Source of the DNA: Helicobacter pylori
Lineage (GTDB): Bacteria > Campylobacterota > Campylobacteria > Campylobacterales > Helicobacteraceae
NCBI RefSeq assembly: GCF_009689985.1
Contig: NZ_QBAW01000008.1
Coordinates: 1 to 52,284 of the forward strand
Direction of reading: 5' to 3'
Length of the DNA stretch: 52,284 nt
A model generated the notes under the pieces. It was not told the DNA's origin, did no database searches, and was given only the letters and a program-made list of their open reading frames with translations. The translations under genes and the position numbers were made by a program. Every line of letters starts with the position of its first letter. Within the stretch, counting starts at the first letter, position 1. Below are positions 14,421 to 23,653 of the stretch, piece by piece.

Positions 14421-16292
14421 TTAGATTTTAGCCCCTTCTTTTAGGCTAACTTCTGGCAAACTCTCCACATACAAACTCTGTGATGGGAAAGCAAAACTCA
14501 AATGGTGCTTTTCCACAATCCCCATGATTTTTAACATCACATCTTCTTTGACTTCTAGCCACTCTTCCCAAACCACTGTTTTAGAAAAGCAATACACTAA
14601 AATATTGATAGAGCTGTCCGCAAACTGATCTAAAAAGACAAACAAATTATTTTTATACCCTAAAAAATCATCAATAGAAACAATATCTTTTTTAAACATG
14701 TAGCGGTAATCGCTCGCATTTTGCAAAGCACTATCGGCTCCATTAGCGATTTTAGGGTGGTTTTCTAACATTTCTTTAATGTCTTTCACGCAAAGCTGCA
14801 AAGCGCTTTGACTGGAGCTATAAGTTAAGCCTATTTCCATTTTAATACGCCTTCCCACTTTACGGCGACTCCAATTCCTAATGGGTTTTCCGGCTAATTC
14901 TGAATTAGGCACGGACAAAAGAGCGTTATCAAAGGCTCTGATCGTGGTGCGTCTTAACCCCATTTCCACCACCGTTCCCTCCACTTCACCGCACACGATC
15001 CAATCCCCTTGAGAAAACGAATTGTCTAATAATAAAATAACAGAAGCAAAAAAATTCGCCAACACATCTTTAACCGCCAAAGCCACCGCTAACCCCCCAA
15101 TCCCTAAAGAAGCGATGATGGCTGAAACATTAAACCCTAGTTGTTTCAAAACCCCTAAAAGCGCGACAATAAAGATCAAAAAATACACAACTTTTAAAAT
15201 CAAGTTGATCACTTCTTTTCTAAAATTGTGCGTGCTTTTGGTAGCCATATTCGTAACTAACGCTTCCCCATAGCCTTTAAAAAGCGCTATCACTAACCAT
15301 GCTAAAAGCATGATATACACCGCGCCCACCCACATAGAAACTTTAGGGGGCGATGCGTTAGGGTAGTAGAAAATATCTAAAGCCACATCGCAACTAAACA
15401 GGGCTAAAAAGACAGAAACCGGCGAAACAATGCTTTTTTGCACATTGACATGCATTTTTTTATTGCGTTGCATGATTTCAAAAATCCAATCCAGCAATAA
15501 AGCTAAAAGCCAAGTGATCAACTTCCTTAAACCTAGCAATAAGGCTAAAATCGTCAAAGCAAGCGCAATCTTACTCACTTGCAAGCTATGGGCTGTGAAA
15601 GGCAAGATTTTGCTGATTTTGTTTAACACAAAATCCATATTCACTTCCATGACCAGGTTTTTAGGAAGCACTTCTTTAGGGTGGTTTTTAATGTAACGCA
15701 AGACTTCGGTATAAGTGTTCAAACGCAATTCATAATCGCTAAACATCCGCTCTAATTCATGCATTTTGACATTGTCTAAATTTTTAGGGAAAGTGTAGAG
15801 TTTGAATTGCCCTAAACGCAAAAGGAAAGCATTACTGATACTTTCCACATCTTTTTGTTCGCTAAAAATATCAATACTGCTCCTGATTTTATCTATAAAA
15901 CGATACAAAATTTCATCTATCAACAAAATATCTAAAGACAATCTGTCTTTCATGAAAGTGTAGAAATCATTGCCCTTAATGCTTCTTGACAAACGCTTTT
16001 TGATTTTCTCTTGCTCTTTTAAGTTTTGATTAATATCAATACCAATTTTATCCCTTTCATTCAACACTTTAGAAGTCAAACTTTTAATCAAGTCATTCTT
16101 TTGGGTGTTATACAGAGAGATTTCAGCGCTTTTTTCAGGGTTTTTCTTGTAAGTTTCAATGACTTGATTGAGTTGGTTGATTTGATTGAGAATCAAAAAC
16201 AAATCCACCGCATCTGTTTCATGCTCTTCAACCGCCCTCAAAGGATTTAAAAACAATAACAATACTAATACCCACCACAATAATAAACGCAT
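14421..16292 (-). CDS. large MscS-family mechanosensitive channel (HP0415-like)
   Basis: An inner-membrane channel of about 623 residues. The ATG at 16292 (MRLLLWWVLVLLLFLNPLRA) gives a signal peptide; the frame could open 12 bp earlier. An extended, helical periplasmic N-terminal domain runs to about residue 240, then several membrane helices. The conserved MscS pore helix and beta-domain follow: IASLGIGGLAVALAVKDVLANFFA, then DWIVCGEVEGTVVEMGLRRTTIRAFDNALLSVPNSELAGKPIRNWSR split across the vestibule. It is about twice the size of E. coli MscS, resembling MscK/YbdG-type expansions. A TATAAT promoter lies at 16341-16346. Confidence 0.88.
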   Translation of the reverse strand: MRLLLWWVLVLLLFLNPLRAVEEHETDAVDLFLILNQINQLNQVIETYKKNPEKSAEISLYNTQKNDLIKSLTSKVLNERDKIGIDINQNLKEQEKIKKRLSRSIKGNDFYTFMKDRLSLDILLIDEILYRFIDKIRSSIDIFSEQKDVESISNAFLLRLGQFKLYTFPKNLDNVKMHELERMFSDYELRLNTYTEVLRYIKNHPKEVLPKNLVMEVNMDFVLNKISKILPFTAHSLQVSKIALALTILALLLGLRKLITWLLALLLDWIFEIMQRNKKMHVNVQKSIVSPVSVFLALFSCDVALDIFYYPNASPPKVSMWVGAVYIMLLAWLVIALFKGYGEALVTNMATKSTHNFRKEVINLILKVVYFLIFIVALLGVLKQLGFNVSAIIASLGIGGLAVALAVKDVLANFFASVILLLDNSFSQGDWIVCGEVEGTVVEMGLRRTTIRAFDNALLSVPNSELAGKPIRNWSRRKVGRRIKMEIGLTYSSSQSALQLCVKDIKEMLENHPKIANGADSALQNASDYRYMFKKDIVSIDDFLGYKNNLFVFLDQFADSSINILVYCFSKTVVWEEWLEVKEDVMLKIMGIVEKHHLSFAFPSQSLYVESLPEVSLKEGAKI

Positions 16293-16340
16293 GCAAAACC
16301 CCACTAAAACAAGATAAAATCTTTCTCATAATTTCTTGCG

Positions 16341-16346
16341 ATTATA
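16341..16346 (-). promoter_or_regulatory. -10 box of the MscS-family gene
   Basis: TATAAT on the minus strand, about 50 bp upstream of the MscS start; predicted start near 16334. Confidence 0.55.
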
Positions 16347-16393
16347 CCAAAAATTAGGAACGCTTCACCCCATAAAGTTACCCATGCAATTTG

Positions 16394-16429
16394 AAAGCCC
16401 TTTTTATTTATCCCTAAAAAGCGGGCTTT
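16394..16429. terminator. GC-cored inverted repeat, probable terminator
   Basis: AAAGCCC (16394-16400) pairs with GGGCTTT (16423-16429), extended by an inner TTTTT/AAAAA stem. The A/T flanks let it act on either strand. It separates the MscS promoter from the degraded locus at 16547-16870. Confidence 0.5.
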
Positions 16430-16546
16430 AGCTCAATTGTGAGTCTCTTTTCAGATCGTTATATTGCTTGATGGCTTTGAGTATTTTTTAATTTTATGAT
16501 TGGAGTTCAATTAAAAACAGAGCTTTAATTTTTAATAAATCTTGCT

Positions 16547-16870
16547 TTATTTAATATTTTTAATATTTTTATAGTAGGATTTCGTGCAAGTCGCAATCAA
16601 AAAGCTTTCCTTATTCGGTGCGATAAAGTCACGGATAATGCACCTATCTTTCATTCTTACATGCCTCTCATTTTTTAGGTTTTTATAACCGCTTTTATTA
16701 ATGTTTCCATGTAAGATCTGTGTTTTAGAGATTCCCAACCCTATCTCTTATGATTTGGACTATTTTGATGATCAATCTTTAGAAGAAAAAACCATAAAGA
16801 TGTAGTATCCTATGCCTATAAGAAAAACAAGAATTAAGAAAATGAGTAATCCCCACTCTAAAGAATCCAT
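16547..16870 (-). pseudogene. degraded small membrane-protein gene with three in-frame stops
   Basis: One reading frame spans the whole interval (108 codons) and is broken by TGA (16772-16774), TAG (16760-16762) and TAA (16748-16750). The N-terminal 32 residues are MDSLEWGLLIFLILVFLIGI followed by GYYIFMVFSSKD, one strong membrane helix. Between and after the stops the frame reads as a polar linker (SSK, SKS, EIGLGISKTQ) and then a basic segment containing CIIRDFIAPNKESFLIATCT. That continuity suggests an ancestral protein of about 107 residues. It begins 26 bp after tRNA-Arg(TCT) and would be transcribed with the tRNAs. I do not recognise the family. Confidence 0.55.
16772..16870 (-). CDS. 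candidate 32-residue single-pass membrane peptide
   Basis: Alternative reading of the same locus: the first segment is itself a complete mini-ORF. AGAGGAG lies immediately upstream of the ATG, giving a short but usable spacing. Residues 7-28 are almost entirely hydrophobic (a WGLLIFLILVFLIGI core), flanked by acidic N-terminal and Ser/Lys/Asp C-terminal residues. It is too short for ordinary gene finders. It could be a genuine small membrane protein or toxin-like peptide, or the leftover head of the pseudogene above. Confidence 0.45.
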   Translation of the reverse strand: MDSLEWGLLIFLILVFLIGIGYYIFMVFSSKD

Positions 16871-16896
16871 AACTCCTCTTTAAAGAATGTCAAAAG

Positions 16897-16973
16897 TGGT
16901 GCGCTTGGCAGGACTCGAACCTGCGACCTACGGCTTAGAAGGCTGTTGCTCTATCCAGCTGAGCTACAAGCGC
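16897..16973 (-). tRNA. tRNA-Arg (TCT)
   Basis: This 77-nt cloverleaf includes an encoded CCA. The acceptor is GCGCTTG/CAAGCGC, the T-arm is GCAGGTTCGAGTCCTGC and the anticodon loop is CTTCTAA. The anticodon stem ACAGC/GCCGT has one A-C mismatch. It is the last of four tRNAs in the minus-strand operon. Confidence 0.95.
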
Positions 16974-16990
16974 ATGATACTGGCGTTAGG

Positions 16991-17067
16991 TGGTGCGCCC
17001 GAAGGGAGTCGAACCCCTAACCCCCAGATCCGAAGTCTGGTGCTCTATCCAATTGAGCTACGAACGC
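16991..17067 (-). tRNA. tRNA-Arg (TCG)
   Basis: 77 nt with encoded CCA. The acceptor GCGTTCG/CGGGCGC has two G-T pairs, the anticodon stem is CCAGA/TCTGG and the loop is CTTCGGA, giving anticodon TCG (reads CGN-type Arg codons). It lies 17 bp upstream of tRNA-Arg(TCT). Confidence 0.93.
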
Positions 17068-17127
17068 TTACAATTCAAATAAAGAAACGACTGATATAAA
17101 TTTGGTAAAACGCTTATTTTTATGAGA

Positions 17128-17205
17128 TGGGGTGGAAGATGGGAATTGAACCCACGACCCTCAGGACCACAATCTGATGCTCTAACCGACTGAGCTACTC
17201 CCACC
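17128..17205 (-). tRNA. tRNA-His (GTG)
   Basis: 77-nt body plus an encoded G-1 at 17205 that pairs with discriminator C73, the hallmark of bacterial tRNA-His. The acceptor is GTGGGAG/CTTCCAC and the anticodon loop is TTGTGGT. CCA is encoded. Confidence 0.95.
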
Positions 17206-17271
17206 ATTCAATGAAAGGAAGCGATATTCTACCAAAGAATTTTAAACAGAACAATAAATTATGCAAAAAAG

Positions 17272-17349
17272 TGGTCGGGGCGAAAGGATTCGAACCTTCG
17301 ACCCCTTGGTCCCAAACCAAGTGCGCTAACCAGACTGCGCTACGCCCCG
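17272..17349 (-). tRNA. tRNA-Pro (TGG)
   Basis: 78 nt with encoded CCA. The acceptor is CGGGGCG/CGCCCCG, the anticodon loop TTTGGGA gives TGG, and the T-arm is GAAGGTTCGAATCCTTT-like. It is the first gene of the tRNA operon, immediately downstream of the promoter at 17370-17375. Confidence 0.95.
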
Positions 17350-17369
17350 AAATTTTCACATGAAGCGTT

Positions 17370-17375
17370 ATTATA
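17370..17375 (-). promoter_or_regulatory. -10 box of the tRNA operon
   Basis: Perfect TATAAT on the minus strand, about 20 bp upstream of tRNA-Pro; predicted start near 17363. The terminator at 17408-17436 insulates it from hpaA2. Confidence 0.65.
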
Positions 17376-17407
17376 GCTGAATTTTTTGATTTTTGAGCGT
17401 AATTTTT

Positions 17408-17436
17408 CAAAAATGCCGCTAAAATCAAAAGCGGCA
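17408..17436 (-). terminator. intrinsic terminator upstream of the tRNA operon
   Basis: On the minus strand, TGCCGCT pairs with AGCGGCA (7-bp perfect stem, 9-nt loop), followed immediately by TTTTT. It ends transcription from hpaA2, about 100 bp after its stop. Confidence 0.8.
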
Positions 17437-17473
17437 CTCAAAAATGGTATTAATCCAACTCCCCCACCCTTTT

Positions 17474-17488
17474 AAAAAGCTACTTTTT
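17474..17488. terminator. short AT-rich hairpin after hpaA2
   Basis: AAAAAG-CTA-CTTTTT forms a 6-bp stem with a 3-nt loop, symmetric on both strands. It is a weak, auxiliary terminator candidate between hpaA2 and the stronger hairpin at 17408. Confidence 0.35.
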
Positions 17489-17533
17489 TAAAAACAGCTC
17501 TAAAGGATTTTTAAGCTTTTCGTTTCTTAAAAA

Positions 17534-18283
17534 CTACTTTCGTTTTTTCATCTCGCTCGCCACTTTTTCATAATGATCCATGTGTTTTTTGCTCAATTCC
17601 CTAGAAACTTGCGCCATGACTTTATGGTAAGCCTGATTCATGATCTTTTTAATAGCTCTGTCATGGTCGGTTTCTTTAATCTTATGCACAAAAGTTTTGG
17701 GGACAAAACCTCCAGAATTGGTGCGTCGCAATTCCACTCTTTCAATCACAGCCTCAATCTTTGAAACATCAACGCCAAAACTATGGACAATATCCTCGCT
17801 ACTAGGCTCAACAAAATTCAAATTCAAATACCCTGAAGACATGTCTATAACCTTTTCTTCATTAAGCACATCGCTCCCTTCTACAATATCTTCTAAAATC
17901 GCCATATTCCCATCCATGCGTAAAACAAGCAACGCTTTTTCCTTGATGTCTTGAGGGATTTCGCTAGCATCTTTGAATTGCGAAACGCTATAACCCTTCC
18001 TTTCCAAAACATTACTCAATTGAAGGGCTAAAGATTTTTCAAACTCTTTTTGATAGCTTTCAGGGATAACCTTATTGATCTCTATTTTAGGTTCGATCAA
18101 AACGACTAAATGGCTGTTTTTAGGCTCTTGCTTGCCTTTAATAGGGTAGTGGAAATGCAACTCCACTGACTCGCCCGTATTATTGTGCTGCTGCTTTGCA
18201 GGCATTCCATCAGCTAGAGCCGTATAAAACGCCCCACTCACCAATAACGATCCTAAAACTACCGCTAAACTACCTTTTTTCAT
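17534..18283 (-). CDS. hpaA2: HpaA family paralogue (HP0410-like, HpaA2)
   Basis: A 249-residue protein of the neuraminyllactose-binding haemagglutinin (HpaA) family, which includes the flagellar-sheath adhesin HpaA. Family-like features are the VELHFHYPIKG segment after the signal peptide, LVVLIEPKIEINKVIP, and a Lys-rich C-terminus (YEKVASEMKKRK). The signal peptide (MKKGSLAVVLGSLLVSGAFY then TALA) has no lipobox Cys, unlike the HpaA lipoprotein, so it is probably secreted or otherwise anchored. It is a single gene with its own terminator. Confidence 0.87.
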   Translation of the reverse strand: MKKGSLAVVLGSLLVSGAFYTALADGMPAKQQHNNTGESVELHFHYPIKGKQEPKNSHLVVLIEPKIEINKVIPESYQKEFEKSLALQLSNVLERKGYSVSQFKDASEIPQDIKEKALLVLRMDGNMAILEDIVEGSDVLNEEKVIDMSSGYLNLNFVEPSSEDIVHSFGVDVSKIEAVIERVELRRTNSGGFVPKTFVHKIKETDHDRAIKKIMNQAYHKVMAQVSRELSKKHMDHYEKVASEMKKRK

Positions 18284-18361
18284 TAACTTCCTTTCTTTTT
18301 TAAAATCAATTTCTAATCTTACCCAAAAAATCCCACTTTTTATCTCTATTTTTACGGATAA

Positions 18362-19888
18362 TCATTCCCATTCAATCGTTCCTGGTGGCTTAGAGGTGAT
18401 ATCATACACCACTCTATTGATACCGCTCACTTCATTAGTGATACGATTAGAAACCTTTTCTAAAAAAGAATGCTCTAAAAATGAAAAGCTCGCTGTCATG
18501 CCATCGCTCGCATTTACCGCTCTTAAACAAATAGCGTTTTCATAAGTGCGATTATCCCCCATAACCCCCACAGAATTGACATTCAATAGCACGCAAAAAG
18601 CCTGCCAAACCTTGTCATACAAATTGGCCTTTTTAAGCTCTTCTATAAAAATAAAATCCGCTTCTTGCAAGCATCTGATCTTACTCTCGCTGACTTCGCC
18701 TAAAATCCTTATCGCAAGTCCAGGTCCTGGAAAGGGGTGGCGCATTAAAAAATCCTGGCTAATGCCCAATTCTTTACCCAACAAACGCACCTCATCTTTA
18801 AACAATTCCCTTAAAGGCTCTATGAGTTTAAAGTCCATCCATTCAGGCAGTCCGCCCACATTATGGTGGGTTTTGATCACTTTTGAAGGCCCTTTAACGC
18901 TCACGGATTCAATCACATCAGGGTATAAAGTGCCTTGGGCTAAAAACTCAATTTTGCCTTTTAAATGGTGCCTCTTGGCTTCTTTTTCAAACACTTCAAT
19001 AAAGGTTTCACCGATGATTTTTCGCTTCAATTCAGGCTCGCTCACGCCCTTTAATTTAGACAAAAAGATTTCTTTAGCGTCTATCGTGTTTAAAGGGATT
19101 TGCAAGTCTTTAAACATCGCTTGCACCCTTTCTTTTTCATTTTTACGCAACAAGCCATGATCCACAAAAACAGCGATCAAATTATCCTTAATGGCTCTGT
19201 ATAATAGCGTAGCGACCACCGTAGAATCCACGCCCCCACTCACTGCGCACAAAACCTTATCGTTAGCAATTTTTTCTTTCAATCGCGCCATTTCTCTTTG
19301 AGCGAAATGCTGCATCCCCCAAGTTTTTTCACAGCCACAAACCAAAAGGGCAAAATTTTCTAAAATCTTACCCCCTTCTTCGCTTTGAATGACTTCTGGG
19401 TGGAATTGCAAGCCAAAAATCTTGCCGTTTTCAATCGTGCAATGGGGGGAATTAGGACTTTTTGCAAGGGTAGTGAAGCCTTTAGGCAATTCTATGACTT
19501 TATCCATATGGCTCATCCACACAAGGCTTTTGGTTTTCACGCCTTCAAAAATCACAGAATCTTGAGTGATTTCTAAAACAGCCTTACCAAATTCTTGCTC
19601 GTTCGCACAAGCCACTACCCCCCCAAAAAAATCCACCAAATACTGCATGCCGTAGCAAATCCCTAAAATCGGCAAATCCAAATCAAAGATTTTCTCGCTA
19701 GGCTTGTAAGCGTCTTTAGCATACACGCTCGCTGGCCCCCCACTCAAAATCAAACCTTTAGGGGCTTTTTTTTGAATGTTTTCTATGCTTTCAAAAAAAG
19801 GGATTATTTCTGCATAAATCCCGCTCTCTCTCAATCTTCTAGCAATCAGCTGTGTGTATTGGCTCCCAAAATCTAATACTAAAATCAT
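18362..19888 (-). CDS. guaA: GMP synthase (glutamine-hydrolysing) (HP0409-like)
   Basis: This 508-residue enzyme converts XMP to GMP using glutamine and ATP. The class I glutamine amidotransferase domain has the nucleophile in GICYGMQYL (about C78) and the His/Glu in LQFHPEV. The ATP pyrophosphatase domain has [16 protein letters not shown], and the C-terminal dimerisation domain ends KPPGTIEWE as in all GuaA. Its ATG overlaps the HP0408-like stop (ATGA), so the two are translationally coupled. Confidence 0.96.
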   Translation of the reverse strand: MILVLDFGSQYTQLIARRLRESGIYAEIIPFFESIENIQKKAPKGLILSGGPASVYAKDAYKPSEKIFDLDLPILGICYGMQYLVDFFGGVVACANEQEFGKAVLEITQDSVIFEGVKTKSLVWMSHMDKVIELPKGFTTLAKSPNSPHCTIENGKIFGLQFHPEVIQSEEGGKILENFALLVCGCEKTWGMQHFAQREMARLKEKIANDKVLCAVSGGVDSTVVATLLYRAIKDNLIAVFVDHGLLRKNEKERVQAMFKDLQIPLNTIDAKEIFLSKLKGVSEPELKRKIIGETFIEVFEKEAKRHHLKGKIEFLAQGTLYPDVIESVSVKGPSKVIKTHHNVGGLPEWMDFKLIEPLRELFKDEVRLLGKELGISQDFLMRHPFPGPGLAIRILGEVSESKIRCLQEADFIFIEELKKANLYDKVWQAFCVLLNVNSVGVMGDNRTYENAICLRAVNASDGMTASFSFLEHSFLEKVSNRITNEVSGINRVVYDITSKPPGTIEWE

Positions 19889-20382
19889 CGCTCATTCTTT
19901 ATCTTTGCTTGTGTTTTATCATACTGGCTCTTATAATCCACTCTGTAGTTCTCAGCTAACTCAGGCACTTTTTGCACAAACCAGCGTTCTAATTTTTCTA
20001 ATTCGTATCTGTAATTTCCACCTTTTGAGCAATATTGAGTATCAATCAGCGAAAACGCATAGAGCGTCTTACTTTCTTTAGACTGGAATAAAAACTCCTT
20101 ATGGAATAGCGCTTTTTCAGGCATGCCGCTCATCAGAGTCTCAGGCAATAAAAAAGCGTCAAAATCACAAAGCACTTTTTTACTCAACTTATTGCTTTTG
20201 GTGAAAACAAAAACGATCTCTTTTCTCATGTCTTGTTTAAAAGCTAATGAAAGCACATTCAAAAAGGGCGGGGTTAAACTTTTATCCACCCTAACCTTAA
20301 AGGCTTTGGAATCCCCTAATAAGACCCCCATAGATAAAGCTAATCCCACGCAACATTTCAAACTCGTTTGAAAAATATTCAT
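19885..20382 (-). CDS. exported hypothetical protein upstream of guaA (HP0408-like)
   Basis: This 165-residue protein has an N-terminal hydrophobic segment ([14 protein letters not shown]) that looks like a signal peptide or anchor, then a mixed alpha/beta domain. I do not recognise a domain. Three further Cys (in LCDFDAF and [10 protein letters not shown]) could form disulphides outside the cytoplasm. It overlaps guaA by 4 bp and shares the TATAAT promoter at 20439-20444. Confidence 0.75.
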   Translation of the reverse strand: MNIFQTSLKCCVGLALSMGVLLGDSKAFKVRVDKSLTPPFLNVLSLAFKQDMRKEIVFVFTKSNKLSKKVLCDFDAFLLPETLMSGMPEKALFHKEFLFQSKESKTLYAFSLIDTQYCSKGGNYRYELEKLERWFVQKVPELAENYRVDYKSQYDKTQAKIKNER

Positions 20383-20438
20383 CTTTTATCCTTATAAGCA
20401 TCAATATTGAAAACAGAAATTAAACGCATTGATTGGGT

Positions 20439-20444
20439 ATTATA
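20439..20444 (-). promoter_or_regulatory. -10 box of HP0408-guaA
   Basis: TATAAT on the minus strand, with predicted start near 20432 and a leader of about 50 nt. The local sequence is nearly palindromic, so a plus-strand -10 cannot be excluded. Confidence 0.5.
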
Positions 20445-20542
20445 ATATAAAAATTGAGAATTACGCTTTAGCTTGGCTAGCACTCAAGTCTTTAGCGCTT
20501 AAGTCTTTCTAAAACACTCTCGTGCTAGTATTTTCACTCCTT

Positions 20543-22934
20543 TTAAGCCCCAATAATGCTTGGTGTTGAAATGGAATGATAGGGCTTGACTAATTCATAC
20601 CTTCTGAGTTTTCTGATATTAACTAAGGCGGTATTGGCTGAAATGGCTTGTGTCATGCTGCTTGTGGGGCGTAAAGAAGTGAGCGTATTCACATGCCCTG
20701 CATTGCATCGTGGGTTTCTAAACCCCCCACATCTTCTGGGTCATACCACGCCCCTTTTTGGATACTCAAAACCCCTTGACGGATATTCTTAGTTACAAAC
20801 GCCCCTGCCAACAACCTCCCTCTAGCGTTAAACACTTCTACAATTTCACCATGCCTAATGCCTAATTTATTAGCGTCTCGTTCGTTGATCATCACAGGCT
20901 CTCTGCCTTGAATTTTATACACATTCCTAACCCAAGTGTTATCAAGCTGTGAATTGACACGGTATTTTGGGTGCGGAGAGATTAAATGGAACGGATAAGT
21001 CTCAGCCATTTTAGAGCCTAGCCACTCAGCTGGCTCAAACCAAGTTGGATGCCCTTTAAAATCAGCCAGTTTAAAATCCGCGCATTTTTGAGAAAAAATT
21101 TGAATTTTCCCGCTCTCTGTATCTAGCTTGTTAGCGATAGGGTCTTGCCTGAATTTCGCATGACGCACAAACTTTCTCGCATTTTCAGGGATTTCAAACT
21201 CCACAAAGCCATCCCTCCAAAACTGATCAAACGATTTCAAAGTAGGGCCATCGCTTTTTTCATAAAGGCTCTTAATCCATTCCATGTAACTCTTAGATTC
21301 AGTGAATTTCTGCTCTGTTTCATTGCCACCAATGCGTAAAGCGAGCTGTCTGAAAATCTCATAATCGTCTTTGGATTCATAAACAGGCTCTATTACCTTA
21401 CGCATGGCATAAATCACATTCTTAGAATAGCTCCCTCCAAAAGTAATATCATCTCTTTCCATAGTGCTAGTGGAAGCAAAGACAATATCAGCAAATTTCG
21501 CTGTAGGCGTCCACCAAGGCTCATGCACGATCACGCAATCTAAGGTCCTTAAAGCACGAATCAGCTCGTTTGTATCAGCTTCATGCCCTAACAAATCCGT
21601 CCCGCAATTGTAGATCATTTTGATTTTAGGTAATTTGAGTTTTTTACCCATAAAATCAATTTCTTTATCCGGATTCAAAATCGCTTCAGAAACTCTAGAT
21701 GCTGGAATAACGCTTTTTACAGAATTATGCCCTTGCGAAATCATAGGAACAATTCTTGCCCCAGAGCTCGCTTGAGCGTTTCCTCCATAATGCATAGAAA
21801 AGCCAAAGCCCCCACCCGATAAGCCCACTTGACCAATCATACTAGCTAAAACAATTAACGCCCAATCCGGTTGCTCGCCATGCTGAGCTCTTTGCATGGC
21901 CCAATTACCCGCTAAAAAAGTGCGCTTAGAGACAAATAAATCCGCTAATTCTTTGATTTTTTCTGCGCTCACTCCAGTGATTTGAGACGCCCATTCTAAA
22001 GTCTTAGGCACCTTATCGCTCTCTCCTAGCAAATAGGGTAAAAATTTATCAAAACCATCAGTGTATTTAGCGATAAACTCTTTATCGTATTGATTGCTTG
22101 TATAAAGATAATACATCATGCCTAGCATTAACGCTACGTCAGTGTTAGGGCGAATGGGTATCCATTCAGCGTTAAAGGCTTGAGCGGTTTCGGTATAAAT
22201 GGGATCAATACTAATGAATTTAATACCGGCTCTTTTATACTTTAGGGTAGTAGCTGTCATTGACATGGTTTGGCACAAAATAATCAATGCGGTTGCACTT
22301 GAATAAATCCGCCCCCCACATGACATACACCTTACAATTTTCAATCATCTCTTCATGCGTGGTTTGTTGCGAATAAACTTCCATATCCCCTACAATCATA
22401 GGGTTTATTCTTGCGGCCGTGCCATTACTATATTCCCCATCAGTGCCAATAGCCCCCCCTAAAGTCGTGTTAAAAAAACGCCATGCTAAATGATGACAAC
22501 GATGCAAACTGCCCGCATGCCCCCAACCACCATAACTGGCATTATAGATGTTTTCTTTAGGGATTTCTTTAAGCTTTTTAGCCGCTAAATCCAACGCCAC
22601 ATTCCAACTCACGCGCACAAACTCTTCTCTCCCTCGCAATTCTTTGTGGTTTTTTTGTTTTCTAAAAAGCTCTTACGCACGCAAGGATACTTCACCCTAC
22701 TATCTGAATACACCCTATCTGCCATCGCTTTTAACATCATAGTAGGGTTATAATCGCTCTTTTGAGGGACAATATCTTTAACCACTCCATTTTGAACCTT
22801 TGCGATAAAGGGGCCAAAATGCGTTGCATGCGGAATGGATTCTACTTTTTCAAAAACACCAACAGCTTCAAAACATTAGCGCTAGCGAGCGCGAGTGGGA
22901 TTTTTGTTAGGATACTTCTGCGTGAAACGGACAT
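20543..22934 (-). pseudogene. bisC: biotin/TMAO sulfoxide reductase-type molybdoenzyme with four frameshifts (HP0407-like)
   Basis: A molybdopterin-guanine-dinucleotide oxidoreductase of the DMSO/TMAO/biotin sulfoxide reductase family. The ATG at 22934 follows AAGGAG and begins MSVSRRSILTKI, a twin-arginine signal. The full span (2392 bp) fits an ancestral protein of about 796 residues. The frame is broken near residue 25 (about 22850-22870), at an A7 tract (about 22655), near 22245 (YYPK to YKRAGIKF) and at a G tract near 20697 (MQG to HVNTLTSL). Between lesions the sequence is well conserved, for example ASYGGWGHAG, GSYSKNVIYAMRK and NERDANKLGIRHGE. Either it is a recent pseudogene or some lesions are assembly errors in homopolymers. 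Confidence 0.85.
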
Positions 22935-23037
22935 GGTTCTCCTTCAAGCTTGCATTCTGTTAAAACACCCCAAATTCTAACACATATTCACCTAAAATTA
23001 CCGCTAATAAGCCCTCAGCATGGGCGTTAATTGAAAA

Positions 23038-23628
23038 CTACTTTTTATTCACGCTGCTCATGTCAGCGACTTTCCCCCACATCAAGCGGTATTTCCTCTT
23101 CATAAATTCAATTTCTTCCCTCGCTTGATTGAGTTCATCGCGCAAAAGATCAATGGTTTTTTTATCTTCTTCATAGACTTCTTGCATAGAGATTAAAGCG
23201 TCTTTTAAAAACATGTTTTCATTTTTAAAGGCTGAAATCGTTTCATCTTTAGCGCTAATGACTTTATCATGCAAATTTAAAATCGTGTTAATGGTCTTTT
23301 CCACAAACACAGGCTCTAAAGAACGCCCGTTCATATCCATAGAAATCAAATTATTTTCTACCTTTTTGATTAAAGCGTTTGTCCCGCTGCTCGCATCAAT
23401 TAAAAGCTTGTTGTCGCTTATTTTGCTTTTAATTTTACCGATATTCACTAATTCTAAGATCCTTTCTTTAGGAAGCCCTGAAAGGCGGCTAAACTCTTCT
23501 AATTCAATCCATGCTAAAGCGCTCAAATCTTCTAAAACCACCGGCTCTTTAGACTCTCGCTCTCTATCCTCTATCTCTTGCTCATTTTGTTGCACCGCTT
23601 GCGCTTTATTCAAATCTAAAATATCCAA
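23038..23628 (-). CDS. DUF3972-type coiled-coil protein (HP0406-like)
   Basis: This 196-residue protein has an acidic N-terminus, then a helix-turn-helix-like segment (AWIELEEFSRLSGLPKERIL, followed by NIGKIKSKISDNKLLID) that resembles a MerR-like winged helix reading a short hydrophobic site. A long predicted coiled coil runs from about residue 110 to 185 (EVYEEDKKTIDLLRDELNQA). I associate this architecture with DUF3972 of Campylobacterota, from memory. It follows the NifS-like gene by 25 bp. Function unknown. Confidence 0.75.
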   Translation of the reverse strand: MDILDLNKAQAVQQNEQEIEDRERESKEPVVLEDLSALAWIELEEFSRLSGLPKERILELVNIGKIKSKISDNKLLIDASSGTNALIKKVENNLISMDMNGRSLEPVFVEKTINTILNLHDKVISAKDETISAFKNENMFLKDALISMQEVYEEDKKTIDLLRDELNQAREEIEFMKRKYRLMWGKVADMSSVNKK

Positions 23629-23653
23629 ATTTTTCCTTAAAAATAGTTTTAGC

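Noticed and set aside
16665-16805. Plus-strand peptide (IPNPISYDLDYFDDQSLEEK) in the tRNA-proximal gap
   Set aside because: Short, without start or ribosome site, and antisense to the more convincing minus-strand frame.
16305-16900. A possible second IS element, since some H. pylori strains carry one near this position
   Set aside because: No transposase sequence, right-end hairpin or TTAC-type boundary is visible; only the degraded small gene and promoter/terminator elements.
16887-17099. 70-residue plus-strand ORF
   Set aside because: It is the antisense of two tRNA-Arg genes; tRNA cloverleaves explain the sequence fully.
17195-17437. 80-residue minus-strand ORF
   Set aside because: It runs through tRNA-Pro and its promoter/terminator region; not protein coding.
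20586-20792. 68-residue plus-strand ORF
   Set aside because: Antisense to the C-terminal, frameshifted part of bisC, whose minus-strand translation reads as conserved protein.
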